A stretch of 64,000 bases of DNA from an uncultured Fusobacterium sp. (GCA_900541465.1 UQJY01000004.1:13257-77256), one strand, 5' to 3'. Positions 42,525 to 55,131 are shown, counted from the first letter of the stretch. Program-made: numbers and translations. Notes: generated from the sequence alone by a model not told the origin.

Positions 42525-44534
42525 TTACATAAATTGTACGAATAATGGAACTAATACTAGAGAAACTATAGTCATTAGTTTTATTAAGATGTTTAGTGCT
42601 GGTCCAGATGTATCTTTGAATGGGTCTCCTACTGTATCCCCAACAACTGCAGCTTTATGTCTGTCAGAACCTTTACCGTCACCTTTGTATCCACCTTCGA
42701 TTTGTTTTTTACCGTTATCCCAAGCTCCTCCAGCATTTGCCATCATGATAGCCATTAAGATACCAGTAACAAGAGATCCTGCAAGTAATCCTCCAAGAGC
42801 TTCAACTGACCATAATCCAACGATTACTGGAGCAACTATTGCTAATAATCCAGGAACGATCATTTGTTTTAATGAAGAATGAGTTGAAATTTCAACACAT
42901 TTTTTATAGTCAGGTTTAACTTTTCTTTCCATGATTCCAGGCATTTCTCTGAATTGTCTTCTAACTTCTTCAACCATTTCCATAGCTGCTTTACCAACTG
43001 CTGTCATAGTTAAAGCAGAGAATAAGAATGTTAACATACCTCCGATAAATAATCCAACGATTACATCTGGGTTAGTAACATCTATTCTTAATTCGTCAGC
43101 TGTTAAGTTATTAACTGCTTCTCTGTATGAAGCGAATAGAGAAAGAGCTGTAAGAGCTGCAGATCCAACTGCAAATCCTTTACCAACTGCTGCTGTTGAG
43201 TTTCCAACTGCATCAAGTTTATCTGTACATTCTCTAACTTCATGAGGAAGATCTGACATTTCTGCAATTCCTCCAGCATTGTCTGCAACTGGTCCGTAAG
43301 CATCAACTGCTACTACCATTCCTGTTGTTGCAAGCATTCCAACTGCTGCGATTGCAATTCCGTATAATCCTGCTGATTTAAATGCTACTAAGATTGCACC
43401 AGAGATAACTACGATAGGAGCAACTGTTGATTCCATACCAACTGCAAGTCCTTCGATAATTGCTGTTGCTGCTCCAGTTGAAGCTGCATCAGAAATTCTG
43501 TTAACTGCTGTTTTACCAGTATCAGTATAGATTCCAGTGAAGTAAGCGATTAATATTCCTGCTACAAGTCCAGCAACGATAGCTCCAAATACACCCATTG
43601 GCATTTGTAAATATTTAATAATTCCAAATGAAGCAATTATTGTTAAGATACCAGCGATTCTTGTTCCACCTTCTAATTTAGCATGAACTTTTGTAGGATC
43701 GTCAGTTTTAACTGTAACTGTTGCGATTATTGATGCAATGATACCAAATGAAGATAAGATAACAGGAGCTACTGCATATCCCATTATTCCTGTTGTTTCA
43801 TATGATAAGAATCCTAAAGTAACAGCTGCGATTATTGATCCAACATAAGATTCAAAAAGGTCAGCTCCCATTCCAGCAACGTCTCCAACGTTATCTCCAA
43901 CGTTGTCAGCTATTGTAGCTGGGTTTCTTGGGTCATCTTCAGGAATTCCTGCTTCAACTTTACCAACAAGGTCAGCACCAACGTCTGCTGCTTTAGTGTA
44001 GATTCCTCCACCAACTCTTGCAAATAAAGCTATTGAAGATGCTCCCATTCCAAATCCTGTAATGTCAGTGAATGCTACTGCATCTTTTCCCATTAATAAC
44101 ATTAAAACAGAAAGCATTAACATACCTAATCCAACAACTGAAAGTCCCATAACAGCTCCACCAGCAAATGCAACATCAAGAGCTTTTGCAAGTCCTCCTT
44201 CTTTAGCTGCTATTGAAGTTCTTCCGTTAGCTTTAGTAGCTATTCTCATTCCGATGTTTCCTGCAAGAGCAGAAGTTAAAGCTCCTAATACGAAAGCTAT
44301 TGCAGTGTTTACAGAAATGAATATTCCTAATGCTGCCCCAACGATTACAACGAACCATATAAGGATTTTGTATTCAGCTACAAGGAATGCCATAGCTCCT
44401 TCTCTTATTGCGTCTGTTATTTCCGCAACTTTTGGAATGTTAATTTCATAACTTTCCACTTTTTTAGAATAGTAGAATGCTGCTGCTAGAGCAATAATTC
44501 CAGCTACTATTCCAAGATACATAAATTGTTCCAT
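42525..44534 (-). CDS. hppA: Membrane-bound K+-dependent pyrophosphatase
   Basis: 669 residues with about 16 membrane helices. It hydrolyses pyrophosphate and pumps H+ or Na+ across the inner membrane. The catalytic block [35 protein letters not shown] is intact, as are the late [18 protein letters not shown] and [12 protein letters not shown] motifs. In [19 protein letters not shown] an alanine occupies the position that is lysine in K+-independent enzymes, so this is the K+-dependent class. Which ion is pumped cannot be settled by eye. Own promoter and terminator. Confidence 0.96.
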   Translation of the reverse strand: MEQFMYLGIVAGIIALAAAFYYSKKVESYEINIPKVAEITDAIREGAMAFLVAEYKILIWFVVIVGAALGIFISVNTAIAFVLGALTSALAGNIGMRIATKANGRTSIAAKEGGLAKALDVAFAGGAVMGLSVVGLGMLMLSVLMLLMGKDAVAFTDITGFGMGASSIALFARVGGGIYTKAADVGADLVGKVEAGIPEDDPRNPATIADNVGDNVGDVAGMGADLFESYVGSIIAAVTLGFLSYETTGIMGYAVAPVILSSFGIIASIIATVTVKTDDPTKVHAKLEGGTRIAGILTIIASFGIIKYLQMPMGVFGAIVAGLVAGILIAYFTGIYTDTGKTAVNRISDAASTGAATAIIEGLAVGMESTVAPIVVISGAILVAFKSAGLYGIAIAAVGMLATTGMVVAVDAYGPVADNAGGIAEMSDLPHEVRECTDKLDAVGNSTAAVGKGFAVGSAALTALSLFASYREAVNNLTADELRIDVTNPDVIVGLFIGGMLTFLFSALTMTAVGKAAMEMVEEVRRQFREMPGIMERKVKPDYKKCVEISTHSSLKQMIVPGLLAIVAPVIVGLWSVEALGGLLAGSLVTGILMAIMMANAGGAWDNGKKQIEGGYKGDGKGSDRHKAAVVGDTVGDPFKDTSGPALNILIKLMTIVSLVLVPLFVQFM

Positions 44535-44570
44535 GTTTTTTTAACCCCCTAAATTTTTTTGTTCCTTAGT

Positions 44571-44599
44571 ATTATAGTAGTTTCTCCGTTTTATTTCAA
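44571..44599 (-). promoter_or_regulatory. Promoter of hppA
   Basis: Minus strand TTGAAA (44594-44599), 17-nt spacer, TATAAT (44571-44576), about 37 nt before the ATG; AGGGGG is the ribosome site. Confidence 0.78.
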
Positions 44600-44607
44600 G
44601 CATTTTC

Positions 44608-45588
44608 TTATTTCAATTGAAAACTTTTTGTAGTTTTTATTTTCTCATCACTGTCAACTATTAATACATCTGCATTTAAAACTTCTGCCTTTTTAAAAAT
44701 ATCCTCTGGCTTCATATTAAAAAATGCTGTGGAAAACATATCTGCATCAAAAGCGGAATCGCAGATAACCACTACAAGCTTTTTATCCTTTACAGGATAA
44801 CCTGTTTCTTTATTCATTATATGATGATATTTTTTTCCATTTATTTCTACATAAGTCTGATAGTCTCCGGAAATTCCCAGAGATTTATTTTCAACTTCCA
44901 CAATTCCCAGTATTTTTTCTGAATCTGCCGGATTTTGTATTCCTATCTTCCAAGGAGTTCCATCAGGTTTTCCTCCTACAGTAGCAATACTTGAAACAGA
45001 AGAAACAAAACCGTGTTTTATTCCTTTTTCTGCAAGAATATTTCTTGCTTCCTGAACTGCATAACCTTTAAGAAAAGATCCTGTATCAATTTCTTTTACA
45101 GGTTCTTTCAATATAAGTTTATTCCTTTCAAGAATAACTTTATCAAACCCTATTGTATTTAAAGCTTTTTGTATTTCTTCATCAGCTGGAACATTTTCTC
45201 TTCCATTTGCATTAAATCCCCATACATCTAAAAGAGGAGATATTGTTATATCATATTTCCCGCCGCTCATTTCATATACTTCCTTCACTTTATTAAAAAG
45301 CATCATTCCTTCTTCATCTAATATTATTTTTTTTCTTTCAGAATGATTAAGGTTATATATAAGTGAATTTTTGGTTTTGCTGTTATATTTACTGTCTATT
45401 TCAGCTATTTTTTTAAATGCTTCATTCATAGCATCATAAGCTTTATCTTTATTATCTGAAAAAACTATCATCTGGATATAAGTTCCAAATAAAAATCTTT
45501 CTTCAGTATATTTCTGTTCAGATATCTCTTTTTTTCCACAACCTGCAAATATTAATAATGTCATAATCAAAAATATGATTTTCTTCAT
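44608..45588 (-). CDS. apbE: ApbE-family FAD:protein FMN transferase lipoprotein
   Basis: 326 residues from the second ATG, which has GGGAG 10 nt upstream; the earlier ATG is only 1 nt from it. A lipobox FAGC places it outside the inner membrane. ApbE attaches FMN to threonine in flavoproteins such as Rnf or Nqr subunits. Visible family parts are MGTYIQMIVF-type GTYIQM, DTGSFLKGYAVQEA, WKIGIQNP and the metal-binding DADMFSTAFF. The usual NLGGN segment is replaced by SSVSSIATVGG, so this is a divergent member. Last gene of yicC-gmk-rpoZ-apbE. Confidence 0.86.
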   Translation of the reverse strand: MKKIIFLIMTLLIFAGCGKKEISEQKYTEERFLFGTYIQMIVFSDNKDKAYDAMNEAFKKIAEIDSKYNSKTKNSLIYNLNHSERKKIILDEEGMMLFNKVKEVYEMSGGKYDITISPLLDVWGFNANGRENVPADEEIQKALNTIGFDKVILERNKLILKEPVKEIDTGSFLKGYAVQEARNILAEKGIKHGFVSSVSSIATVGGKPDGTPWKIGIQNPADSEKILGIVEVENKSLGISGDYQTYVEINGKKYHHIMNKETGYPVKDKKLVVVICDSAFDADMFSTAFFNMKPEDIFKKAEVLNADVLIVDSDEKIKTTKSFQLK

Positions 45589-45602
45589 ATTTTTCATTCT
45601 CC

Positions 45603-45818
45603 CTATTTAGATACAGGTGTTTCTTCCATAGAATAAGTTAATTTTCCCTCTACTATTTCTTTAAATACTTTTCTTACAAGAGTATCTTTTTTGCTTGTTT
45701 TTACTAAAACAGGTGACCCGTTTACAATTTCTCTTACTCTTTTACCTGCAGCGATAGTAAGTATATATTTATTAGGTATTTTTTCCAACAAAGTATCGTA
45801 AGTAATTTCTTGTTTCAT
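45603..45818 (-). CDS. rpoZ: RNA polymerase omega subunit
   Basis: 71 residues, opening MKQEITYDTLLEKIPNKYILTIAAGKRVREI. The helix core is typical of omega, which chaperones the beta-prime subunit. It lies 10 bp after gmk, as in many bacteria. Confidence 0.92.
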   Translation of the reverse strand: MKQEITYDTLLEKIPNKYILTIAAGKRVREIVNGSPVLVKTSKKDTLVRKVFKEIVEGKLTYSMEETPVSK

Positions 45819-45827
45819 AATTTCCTC

Positions 45828-46391
45828 CTAATCTTCTATGCTTTTTTCTTCAATAATTCTTATAAGATGTCCGCAAGAATCATCTACTGTATAATTAACT
45901 ATTGAAGTATCATACATTTTTTCATATTCAAGCTCTTTTATAGAGTTTTTAAGTCTCAACTGAATAGTTGCTTCATCATCAGTTTTTCTTCCTCTTAATC
46001 TTCTTTCCAAATCTTCCATTGTAGGAGTTTTGAAAAATATTAAATTAGCATCTGGATACTGTTCTTTTACTTGAAGACCACCCTGCACATCTATTTCCAA
46101 AATAACATTTTCCCCGGCTGCCAGACGAGATTCAACTTCCGCTTTTAAAGTTCCGTAATAATTTTCATGAACTTTGGCATGTTCTAAAAATTCTCCGTTT
46201 CTTAATTTTTCTTCAAACTCAGGGATTGTAAGAAAATAATAATCTCTCCCGTTTACTTCTCCTTCACGAGGTTTTCTGGTAGTAGCTGAAGTTGCTAAAT
46301 TTATGTTTAACATCTTCCTGACAAGCCTGCAGATAGTTGATTTTCCTGCTCCGCTAGGTCCTGAAACTACAAATAAGTTACCCTTTTTCAT
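45828..46391 (-). CDS. gmk: Guanylate kinase
   Basis: 187 residues. It phosphorylates GMP to GDP. The P-loop GPSGAGKST (10-18), the SATTRKPREGEVNGRDYYFL GMP-binding stretch and ENVILEIDVQGGLQV are intact. It lies between yicC and rpoZ, the common order, with AGGAG before the ATG. Confidence 0.98.
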   Translation of the reverse strand: MKKGNLFVVSGPSGAGKSTICRLVRKMLNINLATSATTRKPREGEVNGRDYYFLTIPEFEEKLRNGEFLEHAKVHENYYGTLKAEVESRLAAGENVILEIDVQGGLQVKEQYPDANLIFFKTPTMEDLERRLRGRKTDDEATIQLRLKNSIKELEYEKMYDTSIVNYTVDDSCGHLIRIIEEKSIED

Positions 46392-46439
46392 AATTTCTGT
46401 TCTCCTTTTATTTTTAACAATTTTTTTATTTCCAGATAA

Positions 46440-47312
46440 TTACTCTATGTTCATTGCCTGTTCTCTTATTTTTTCAATTTCATTTTTACATTCAACCACA
46501 AGTTTTGAAATCTCATAAGAGTTTGCTTTAACTCCTGAAGTATTTAGTTCTCTGAACATTTCCTGCAATATGAAATCTATTTTTTTTCCAACAGTGCTGC
46601 TTTCTGAATCAAGTTCTGTTTTAAGCTGTTTTAAATGACTTTCAAGTCTTGATACTTCTTCTGATATATCACTTTTATCAGTAAAAAGCAATATCTCTTT
46701 TAAAATATCTTCCTCTTTAAATTCAATTTCTCCTCTTATTGAATCAAGTCTTTTTATAAGTTTTTCCTTATAAATTTTAACAACTTCTTCTTTATGAAGT
46801 TTTATTGTTTCAATTCTTTCTTCTATAAAAGCCACTCTTTCTTTAAAATATTCTCTTAATCTTTCTCCCTCTTCAACTTTAAATTCAATAAAAGAGTTTA
46901 AAAGTTCATCTATTTTTTCTGTTAGAACAGCTTCATATCCCTCTGTATCATTTTCATTCTTCTTTATGACATTCAGATTTCTCACAAGATAATCCATTTT
47001 ATTTGTAAATTTTTCTCCAAGATTTTCTTCCATTTTATTCAATACATTTAAATATGCTTTGCAAATATTTTCATCATATTCAAACATATTTTCCATTTCT
47101 CTTTTATCTTCAAAATCTATTTTCAGATCTATGCTTCCTCTTGTTACTTTTTCACCAACCTGAGTTCTGATTTTGTTTTCTAAAAAGTTCAAAACACTTG
47201 GAAGTTTTATTTTCAAATTAAGACTTTTATTATTAACACTTTTTATTTCAAGTCCTATTTGAAAATTTTCATCTTGATAAGATAATTTTGAATAACCTGT
47301 CATGCTTCTCAT
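46440..47312 (-). CDS. yicC: YicC family endoribonuclease-like protein
   Basis: 290 residues. It opens MRSMTGYSKLSYQDENFQIGLEIKSVNNKSLNLKIKLP, the family signature, with a long helical middle. It closes with VGKKIDFILQEMFRELNTSGVKANSYEISKLVVECKNEIEKIREQAMNIE, also characteristic. YicC-type proteins cut or remodel RNA and affect stationary-phase behaviour. First gene of the yicC-gmk-rpoZ-apbE run, just past the rpoC terminator. Confidence 0.95.
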   Translation of the reverse strand: MRSMTGYSKLSYQDENFQIGLEIKSVNNKSLNLKIKLPSVLNFLENKIRTQVGEKVTRGSIDLKIDFEDKREMENMFEYDENICKAYLNVLNKMEENLGEKFTNKMDYLVRNLNVIKKNENDTEGYEAVLTEKIDELLNSFIEFKVEEGERLREYFKERVAFIEERIETIKLHKEEVVKIYKEKLIKRLDSIRGEIEFKEEDILKEILLFTDKSDISEEVSRLESHLKQLKTELDSESSTVGKKIDFILQEMFRELNTSGVKANSYEISKLVVECKNEIEKIREQAMNIE

Positions 47313-47340
47313 TGAGCTAACTCCTTATTATTGAGATGAC

Positions 47341-47370
47341 AAAATAGGCGACTCATATGTCGCCTATTTT
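47341..47370 (-). terminator. Terminator after rpoC
   Basis: AAAATAGGCGAC/GTCGCCTATTTT, a 12-bp perfect stem with a 6-nt loop. It ends the long ribosomal/RNA polymerase operon. Confidence 0.9.
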
Positions 47371-47379
47371 ATTTTAAAA

Positions 47380-50300
47380 TTACTGTTCCTCTTTAACTTC
47401 TGTTGGAACTACATTTCTGTAATCAACATAACCTGTTCCTGCTGGAATTTTCTTACCTATGATTACATTTTCTTTTAGACCTTCTAAGTAGTCTTCCTTA
47501 CCTTCTATTGCTGCATTTGAAAGAACTTTTGTTGTTTCTTGGAATGAAGCTGCAGAAATAAAGCTTTCTGTATTAACAGCTGCTTTTGTAATACCTTGAA
47601 TTACTGGTTCGTATTCTACAAGTTTCTTACCTTTTGCTTTTAATTCTTCATTTTCAAGATCAACTAATCTCTTTTCAACAACTTCATCTTCAAGTAATAA
47701 AGATGAATCTGAGTTAGTAATTCTTACTTTCTTGAACATCTGTTTAACTATAATCTCAATGTGTTTATCGTTAACTGTAACTCCTTGGTCTCTATATACT
47801 TGTTGCACAGATTCAAGTATGAACTGCTCAGCTGCTACAAGTCCTTTGATATTTAATATATCAAAGGGAGAGATTGCTCCTTCAGTAATTTTATCTCCTG
47901 ATTTAATAAGCATACCATCTGTTACCACTAAGTGATCTCCAACTGATACTAGATATTCTCTGAATAGATCAGGGTCTTTTTCATTTCTTATAATGATAAC
48001 TCTCATACCTTTTCTCTTCTTAGCAGTAATTTCAACTTTACCGTCTATTTCTGTAAGAAGTGCTTTACCTTTAGGGTTTCTTGCTTCAAACAGCTCTTGA
48101 ATTCTAGGAAGACCTCCAGTGATGTCTTTTGTTCCTTCTCCTTCTTTTATAAGTTTAGCAAGAATTTGTCCTTTAGTAACTTTATCTCCTTCTTTAACCA
48201 TTAAGTATGCACCAAATGGAATTGGGTAGCTTGCTTTTGGATTATGATCTTTATCATAAACTATAAGTCTTGGGTTGGCATCTCCTGACTCAACAGGTTT
48301 TACTGCTAAGTATTCAGTAACGTCATATTTTTCATCATAGTTTGCTTTGATATAAATTTCTTTAAATTCAACTGTACCGTCTTGGTCACAGATGATTGGT
48401 ACATGGTATGGGTCAATATCTGCTAAGATATCTCCAGCTTGCACTGTGTCTCCCTCTTTAACTCTTAAAATAGCTCCTGAAGGAATTTCATGGTCGTAGT
48501 TTCCAATAGAGATTTTAGCTGACTGGCTTACCACTATTTCATCATTAGTTTCTTCGTTTACAAGTATTTTTACATCTTTAAATTTAAGTTTTCCGCTGAC
48601 TTCCGCTTTTTTAGTTGTAGCAGAAGCTGTTGCCATAGCAACTCCTCCTGTATGGAACGTTCTCATTGTAAGCTGAGTACCTGGTTCTCCAATTGATTGA
48701 GCTGCAATAACTCCAACTGCTTCTCCAAGTAATACTTCTTTGTGGTTTGAAAGGTCCATACCATAACATTTCTTACATACTCCTTTTTCAAGAGCACAAG
48801 TAAGAGGAGTTCTGATTTTTACTTTTTTAATTCCAAGTTCTTCTATTTTCTTGATAAGAGCTTTACCTATCATAGTATTTCTAGGAGCAATTACTTCTCC
48901 GTCAACTATTAAGTCTTCAGCAAGAACTCTTCCGTTTATTCTTTCTGCAAGTGTTTCAATTACATTTCCGTCAGATACAAGTTCTGCAACTTCGATTCCT
49001 TCATGAGTTCCGCAGTCATCTGCATTAACCATAACTTCATGTGAAATATCAACAAGTCTTCTTGTTAAGTATCCTGAATCGGCAGTTCTTAGAGCTGTAT
49101 CTGCAAGTCCTTTTCTTGCTCCGTGTGATGACATAAAGAACTCTAATACTGTTAGTCCTTCACGGAAGTTGGCTTTAATAGGTACCTCAATGATTCTACC
49201 TCTTGTATCGGCCATATTTCCCCTCATGGCAGCAAGCTGTCTCATCTGTTGAATAGATCCTCTGGCTCCAGAGTTCGCCATCATGTAAACTGGGTTAAAT
49301 TCATCCAGCCCGTTCATCATTGCATCTGTTACAGCAGCTGTTGCTTGTGACCATACAGCAATTGTTCTTCTGTATCTTTCTTCGTTAATAATATGTCCAG
49401 CTTTATATTCTTGTTCAATTCTTGCAACTTCTTTATCAGCATTTTCAAGAATTTCTTTTTTACTTGCTGGGATTTCAAGGTCTTCTATACCAACTGATAC
49501 TCCTGCAAATGTAGAGTAGTGGTATCCAAAGTTTTTAAGTTTATCTATTATTTCAGCAGCTTTTACGAAACCATATCTTTCGTATAATTCACCGATTAAT
49601 TTTTTAAGAGGTCCTTTACCATAAGTCATATGATAATCTCTTATTTCTTCTGGAAGTAATTCAGCAAATAAAATTCTTCCAGGAGTAGTTGTTACAAATT
49701 CTTCTTTTATTCTTACTTTTATAATACTGTGAGTATCTACAACACCATTTTGGTAAGCAGTTAAAACCTGCTCTTTATTTGAGAATAGTTTTCCTTCTCC
49801 TTTACATCCAGGTCTGTCTTTAGTCATGTAGAAACATCCCATAACCATGTCTTGTCCAGGAATTGCTATCGGCTGTCCGTTAGCTGGAGATATGATGTTG
49901 TTTGGAGCAAGCATTAAAAGTTTTGCTTCCATTATAGCTTCTGGTGATAATACTAAGTGAACTGCCATTTGGTCTCCGTCGAAGTCAGCATTGAATGCAG
50001 AACATACTAACGGATGAAGTCTTATAGCTTTTCCTTCTATTAACACTGGTTCAAAAGCTTGAATTGAAAGTCTGTGAAGAGTCGGAGCTCTGTTAAGTAA
50101 TACAGGGTGATCTTTAATTACATCTTCTATTACATCCCAAACTTTATCATCTGCTTCTTCAACTAATTTCTTAGCTGTTTTTATATTTGTAGCAAGTTCT
50201 CTTTTTACAAGTTCTCTCATGATGAAAGGTTTATAAAGTTCAAGTGCCATTTTCTTAGGGATACCGCATTGATTCATTTTTAATGACGGACCAACGACGA

Positions 50301-51330
50301 TAACTGATCTGGCAGAGTAGTCAACCCTTTTACCAAGAAGGTTTTGTCTAAATCTTCCTTGTTTTCCTTTTAACATATCAGAAAGAGATTTTAATTCTCT
50401 GTTGTTTTGTGCAACTACAGGTTTTCCTCTTCTTCCGTTGTCTATTAAGGCATCAACAGCTTCTTGAAGCATTCTTTTTTCGTTTTTAACAACGATTTCA
50501 GGAGCTTTTATTTCAAGAAGTTTTTTAAGTCTGTTGTTTCTGTTTATTACTCTTCTATAAAGATCATTTAAGTCAGAAGTAGCAAATCTTCCTCCGTCAA
50601 GTTGAACCATTGGTCTTAAGTCAGCAGGAATTACAGGAACGTTTTTAAGAATCATCCAGCTTGGCTGGTTGTTAGATTCCATAAAGTCTCTTACTATTTT
50701 TAATCTCTTAGCTACTTTCTTTCTTTTTTGGCTTGAGTTTACATCTTCTAATTCTTTTTCAAGCTCTTCTCTTAATACTGGAAGATTTAAATCTTCTAAT
50801 AATTTTAAGATAGCTTCTGCTCCCATTTTTGCATCAAATGCGTTTCCATACATTTGTTTAAATAGTTTGTATTCTTTTTCATTAAGAATTTTTCCAACAG
50901 GAAGAGTTTCTTCACTGCTTTCTATAACTATATATCTTGCAAAATATAGGATTGACTCAAGTTCTTTTGGAGATATTCCAAGAATAAGAGCCATTTTATT
51001 AGGTGTTCCTTTAGAATACCATATATGAGATACAGGGGCAGCTAAAGCTATATGCCCCATTCTTTCTCTTCTTACTTTAGATTTAGTTACTTCTACTCCA
51101 CATTTTTCGCAGACTAAACCTTTATATCTCATTCTTTTATATTTTCCGCAGGCACATTCCCAGTCTTTGCTTGGCCCGAATATTCTTTCACAGAATAATC
51201 CGTCCATTTCTGGGTTTAATGTTCTGTAGTTTATTGTTTCAGGTTTTGTAACTTCTCCATGTGACCATTCATAAATTTTTTCAGGTGAAGCAAGTTTTAT
51301 TCTTATTTTTTCAAAACTTTTTATTCCCAT
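47380..51330 (-). CDS. rpoC: RNA polymerase beta-prime subunit
   Basis: 1316 residues. The N-terminal zinc finger [20 protein letters not shown] (about 59-78) is present. The catalytic [12 protein letters not shown] lies near 445, with the bridge-helix/trigger-loop region, the second zinc site [13 protein letters not shown], and the [28 protein letters not shown] motif. The large lineage-specific insert of gamma-proteobacteria is absent, so the length is near that of Gram-positive types. It follows rpoB by 76 bp. Confidence 0.99.
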   Translation of the reverse strand: MGIKSFEKIRIKLASPEKIYEWSHGEVTKPETINYRTLNPEMDGLFCERIFGPSKDWECACGKYKRMRYKGLVCEKCGVEVTKSKVRRERMGHIALAAPVSHIWYSKGTPNKMALILGISPKELESILYFARYIVIESSEETLPVGKILNEKEYKLFKQMYGNAFDAKMGAEAILKLLEDLNLPVLREELEKELEDVNSSQKRKKVAKRLKIVRDFMESNNQPSWMILKNVPVIPADLRPMVQLDGGRFATSDLNDLYRRVINRNNRLKKLLEIKAPEIVVKNEKRMLQEAVDALIDNGRRGKPVVAQNNRELKSLSDMLKGKQGRFRQNLLGKRVDYSARSVIVVGPSLKMNQCGIPKKMALELYKPFIMRELVKRELATNIKTAKKLVEEADDKVWDVIEDVIKDHPVLLNRAPTLHRLSIQAFEPVLIEGKAIRLHPLVCSAFNADFDGDQMAVHLVLSPEAIMEAKLLMLAPNNIISPANGQPIAIPGQDMVMGCFYMTKDRPGCKGEGKLFSNKEQVLTAYQNGVVDTHSIIKVRIKEEFVTTTPGRILFAELLPEEIRDYHMTYGKGPLKKLIGELYERYGFVKAAEIIDKLKNFGYHYSTFAGVSVGIEDLEIPASKKEILENADKEVARIEQEYKAGHIINEERYRRTIAVWSQATAAVTDAMMNGLDEFNPVYMMANSGARGSIQQMRQLAAMRGNMADTRGRIIEVPIKANFREGLTVLEFFMSSHGARKGLADTALRTADSGYLTRRLVDISHEVMVNADDCGTHEGIEVAELVSDGNVIETLAERINGRVLAEDLIVDGEVIAPRNTMIGKALIKKIEELGIKKVKIRTPLTCALEKGVCKKCYGMDLSNHKEVLLGEAVGVIAAQSIGEPGTQLTMRTFHTGGVAMATASATTKKAEVSGKLKFKDVKILVNEETNDEIVVSQSAKISIGNYDHEIPSGAILRVKEGDTVQAGDILADIDPYHVPIICDQDGTVEFKEIYIKANYDEKYDVTEYLAVKPVESGDANPRLIVYDKDHNPKASYPIPFGAYLMVKEGDKVTKGQILAKLIKEGEGTKDITGGLPRIQELFEARNPKGKALLTEIDGKVEITAKKRKGMRVIIIRNEKDPDLFREYLVSVGDHLVVTDGMLIKSGDKITEGAISPFDILNIKGLVAAEQFILESVQQVYRDQGVTVNDKHIEIIVKQMFKKVRITNSDSSLLLEDEVVEKRLVDLENEELKAKGKKLVEYEPVIQGITKAAVNTESFISAASFQETTKVLSNAAIEGKEDYLEGLKENVIIGKKIPAGTGYVDYRNVVPTEVKEEQ

Positions 51331-51406
51331 ATTAAATGTAAAGCCTCCTTAATCGAGATAAAGTTTTTACACTTTATAATATTAAATAAATATATTCATG
51401 ATGTAA

Positions 51407-54400
51407 TTATTCTTTTTCAGCTAGTGAAGATAAAGAGAACTCAGTTATAGTTTCTTCTTTGTTTATATCTTCATCAACGTTTATTAAGTTTCCTTCTCTG
51501 TCGAATAATTCAACATCAAGTGCTATTGCTTGGAATTCTTTTAATAAAACTTTAAAAGATTCTGGAAGATCTGCTTCCGGCATATCTTCTCCTTTTACTA
51601 TTGCTTCATAAGTTTTAGTTCTTCCGTTAATATCGTCTGATTTAACTGTCATCATTTCTTGTAATATATTTGATGCTCCGTATGCTTCAAGAGCCCAAAC
51701 TTCCATTTCCCCAAGTCTTTGTCCTCCAAATTGAGCTTTTCCTCCTAGAGGCTGTTGAGTAACTAATGAGTAAGGTCCAATTGCTCTTGCATGCATTTTA
51801 TCTTCTACAAGGTGGTGAAGTTTTAACATATACATGATACCTACTGTAACAGGGTTATCAAATTTTTCTCCTGTTCTTCCATCATATAATGTAACTTTAC
51901 CGCTTCTTGGGTATCCTGATTTTTCAAGGAAGTTTTTAACTTCATCTTCTGATGCCCCGTCAAATACTGGTGTTGCTATGTATCTTTCATCTTTGTTAGG
52001 TATCTTTTGAAGAGCAAGTCCTAAGTGAACTTCAAGTACCTGTCCGATGTTCATACGTGAAGGCACTCCAAGCGGGTTAAGAACTACGTCTAAGTGAGTT
52101 CCGTCTGCTAAGAACGGCATATCTTCAGCTGGTAATACTCTTGAAACAACCCCTTTGTTTCCGTGACGTCCAGACATTTTGTCTCCAACTGTAATCTTTC
52201 TCTTTTCAGCAACATATATTCTTATAGCTTTATTAACTCCAGCTTTTAAGTCGTCTCCGTTTTCTCTTGAAAGTTCAAGAACTTCAACAACTGTTCCTTT
52301 AGATCCATGAGGCATTCTAAGAGAAGTATCTCTTACATCTCTTGCTTTTTCCCCGAATATAGCTCTTAAAAGTTTTTCTTCTGCAGGAGGTTCTGTTTCT
52401 CCTTTAGGAGCTGTTTTACCAACTAAGATATCTCCGGCTTCAACTTCTGCTCCAACAACTATAACTCCGTTTGCATCAAGATTTCTTATAGCATCTTCAG
52501 ATACGTTAGGAATTTCTCTTGTGATTTCTTCGTCACCAAGTTTAGTTGCTCTTGCTTCTATTTCATATTCTTCAATATGGATTGAAGTAAATACGTCGTC
52601 TTTTCTTAATCTGTCAGATATTAAAATCGCGTCCTCGTAGTTATATCCTTCCCAAGGCATGAATGCCATTAAGATATTTCTTCCAAGTGCAAGGTCTCCA
52701 CCTTTTGTAGCAGGTCCGTCAGCTATAACATCACCTTTCTTAACTCTTTCTCCAACATCAGCAATTGGTTTTTGGTGTAAACACATCGCTTGGTTAGAAC
52801 GTTCGAAGTTAAGAAGTCTGTATGTATATTCTTTTCCTGTTCCATCTTCTTCTATTTTAATTTTACTTGCGTCAACATAAGTTACAACTCCGTCAACACC
52901 AGAAATTACAACTGCTCCTGAGTCAACTGCAACTTTTCTTTCAATTCCTGTTCCAACATAAGGTGCTTCTGTTCTTAATAATGGTACAGCCTGTCTCTGC
53001 ATGTTAGATCCCATAAGTGCACGGTTGGCGTCGTCGTGCTCTAAGAACGGAATAAGTCCTGCTGATACAGATACCACTTGTTTTGGAGATACATCAAGGT
53101 AGTCAACTTTTTCTCCAGGAATTTGAACGATTTCATGTCCAAATCTGCAAGTTACCTCTCCTAAAAGTTCTCCGTTTTCTCCTATCTTAGTATCTGCTTG
53201 GGCGATGAATAATCCATCTTCTTCGTCAGATGCAAGATAATCTATTCTGTCAAAATTAACTTTACCATTTTCTATTTTTATATATGGAGTTTCAATAAAT
53301 CCATATTTGTTTACTTTTGCATAAGTTGCAAGTGATCCGATAAGCCCGATGTTTGGTCCTTCTGGTGTTTCTATCGGACAAACTCTTCCATAGTGAGAGT
53401 CATGAACGTCTCTAACCTCGAACCCTGCTCTTTCTCTTGAAAGTCCTCCAGGTCCAAGTGCAGATATTCTTCTTTTATGAGTAAGTTCTGCCAGTGGGTT
53501 TGATTGGTCCATGAATTGTGATAACTGTCCAGAACCAAAGAAATCTAATACAAGAGCATTAAGTGGTCTTGTATTTAGTAAAGATTGAGATGATAAAGTT
53601 TCAGAATCCTGAATTGTCATCTTTTCTTTTACCATTTTACCCATTTTTGCAAGACCTGTTCTAATCTGCATTAAAAGAAGTTCTCCAACTCCTCTTATTC
53701 TTCTGTTACATAAGTTATCTATGTCATCAGTATGTCCTTCTCCATTGTAAAGGTCCATAATAATTTCCATAGTTCTAACTATATCTTCTTTTGTAAGAAG
53801 AATTTGTGTTTCAGGAATATCAAGACCTAATCTCTTATTTAATTTGTATCTTCCAACAGGCTCAAGATCATATCTTTGAGGGTTGAAGAACATTTGTTTT
53901 ATAAGAGATTTTGCAGAATCAACTGTTACTAAATCTCCTGGTCTAAGTTTTTTAAACACTTCAGTAACTGCTTCTTCTTTAGTTTCTGTTGAGTCGTTTA
54001 AAATTGTGTTTGCCAAGATTTTTTCTTCAGGTTTAACTTCCCAGTAAGTTATGCTCATTATTCTTTTATCTATAATTTTACTTAAAAGTTCTTCACTGAT
54101 TACAGTTGATGCTTCTCCGATAAATTCTCCGTTTTCTTCGTCGATTATATCTTCTTTAAGGAAGCTTCCTTCCATTTTAACTTTTAATTCATCAAGTAAA
54201 TCTTGTTTATTTGCATATTTTTCATAGAATGTTGATAAATCTAATTCTTTTATTTCTAAAAACTCATTCATGATATCTTCATTTGTATCAAAGAAATCAA
54301 TAGCTTTTAAAAATACAGTAGCTAATACTTTTTTCTTTCTGTCGATTTTAACATTTAAAAAGTCATTTTTATCTGTTTCAAATTCAAGCCAAGTTCCTTT

Positions 54401-54919
54401 ATATGGAATAATTTTTCCAACAAAAAGGTCTTTTCCTATTTGAAGATTTACTTCTTTATCAAAAGATACTCCAGGTGATCTATGTAATTGTGATACAACA
54501 ACTCTTTCAGCACCATTTATTATAAATGTTCCTCTTGGAGTCATTAAAGGAAGTTCTCCAAAGTATACTAAACTTTCCTGAATTTCATTTCCGCTCTTTT
54601 TATTTGTTAATCTCAATCTCACTTTTAATGAAGCAGAGTATGTTTTTCCTCTTTTCTTGCATTCTAACTCATCATTTAAAGGCTTTTCAGCTTCGTGCAA
54701 TTCATAAGATATGTATTCCAATTTTATATCTCCATTAGAAGATTCTATTGGAAATATTTCTCTAAATGCAGATTCTAATCCTTTATCTTCTCTTGACAAT
54801 GGATTCTTGTTTGCTTGAATAAAATCTTCGTAAGAATTCAATTGAAATTCAAGGAAATGAGGCATTTCTCCTCTTTCTTTTATTTTTCCAAAATTTAATC
54901 TTTCAACGAGTTTCCCCAT
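51407..54919 (-). CDS. rpoB: RNA polymerase beta subunit
   Basis: 1170 residues, colinear with beta from start ([21 protein letters not shown]) to end. The rifampicin pocket reads [20 protein letters not shown]. Residues equivalent to E. coli D516, H526, R529 and S531 are kept, while 518, 522 and 524 are S, A and [15 protein letters not shown] and [24 protein letters not shown] close the catalytic part. It lies downstream of rplL behind a leaky hairpin. Confidence 0.99.
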   Translation of the reverse strand: MGKLVERLNFGKIKERGEMPHFLEFQLNSYEDFIQANKNPLSREDKGLESAFREIFPIESSNGDIKLEYISYELHEAEKPLNDELECKKRGKTYSASLKVRLRLTNKKSGNEIQESLVYFGELPLMTPRGTFIINGAERVVVSQLHRSPGVSFDKEVNLQIGKDLFVGKIIPYKGTWLEFETDKNDFLNVKIDRKKKVLATVFLKAIDFFDTNEDIMNEFLEIKELDLSTFYEKYANKQDLLDELKVKMEGSFLKEDIIDEENGEFIGEASTVISEELLSKIIDKRIMSITYWEVKPEEKILANTILNDSTETKEEAVTEVFKKLRPGDLVTVDSAKSLIKQMFFNPQRYDLEPVGRYKLNKRLGLDIPETQILLTKEDIVRTMEIIMDLYNGEGHTDDIDNLCNRRIRGVGELLLMQIRTGLAKMGKMVKEKMTIQDSETLSSQSLLNTRPLNALVLDFFGSGQLSQFMDQSNPLAELTHKRRISALGPGGLSRERAGFEVRDVHDSHYGRVCPIETPEGPNIGLIGSLATYAKVNKYGFIETPYIKIENGKVNFDRIDYLASDEEDGLFIAQADTKIGENGELLGEVTCRFGHEIVQIPGEKVDYLDVSPKQVVSVSAGLIPFLEHDDANRALMGSNMQRQAVPLLRTEAPYVGTGIERKVAVDSGAVVISGVDGVVTYVDASKIKIEEDGTGKEYTYRLLNFERSNQAMCLHQKPIADVGERVKKGDVIADGPATKGGDLALGRNILMAFMPWEGYNYEDAILISDRLRKDDVFTSIHIEEYEIEARATKLGDEEITREIPNVSEDAIRNLDANGVIVVGAEVEAGDILVGKTAPKGETEPPAEEKLLRAIFGEKARDVRDTSLRMPHGSKGTVVEVLELSRENGDDLKAGVNKAIRIYVAEKRKITVGDKMSGRHGNKGVVSRVLPAEDMPFLADGTHLDVVLNPLGVPSRMNIGQVLEVHLGLALQKIPNKDERYIATPVFDGASEDEVKNFLEKSGYPRSGKVTLYDGRTGEKFDNPVTVGIMYMLKLHHLVEDKMHARAIGPYSLVTQQPLGGKAQFGGQRLGEMEVWALEAYGASNILQEMMTVKSDDINGRTKTYEAIVKGEDMPEADLPESFKVLLKEFQAIALDVELFDREGNLINVDEDINKEETITEFSLSSLAEKE

Positions 54920-55062
54920 TTACTCACACCCCTTCAATTTTTATTGTCAATACTTAACCTATTGAAAACAACACACTCTTAATTATATTATTTTCAACAG
55001 ATTAAGTATTAACTAAGTAAAAAAATTAGATATAAAAACTCAATACTCTATAACATGATTAA

Positions 55063-55090
55063 AATAGGCACTCATTCTCGAGTGCCTATT
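55063..55090 (-). terminator. Attenuating hairpin between rplL and rpoB
   Basis: AATAGGCACTC/GAGTGCCTATT, 11 bp with a 6-nt loop and only four T. It is likely a partial terminator or processing site that sets the ratio of ribosomal protein to RNA polymerase, as known for rplL-rpoB gaps. Confidence 0.75.
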
Positions 55091-55131
55091 GCTTTGTTTA
55101 TTCAGTACAATTTTTTGTATTAGAAATAAAA

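Noticed and set aside
42589..44451. Several long plus-strand frames opposite hppA
   Set aside because: They are antisense shadows of a strongly conserved pyrophosphatase, Ser/Pro/Ala-rich, without ribosome sites.
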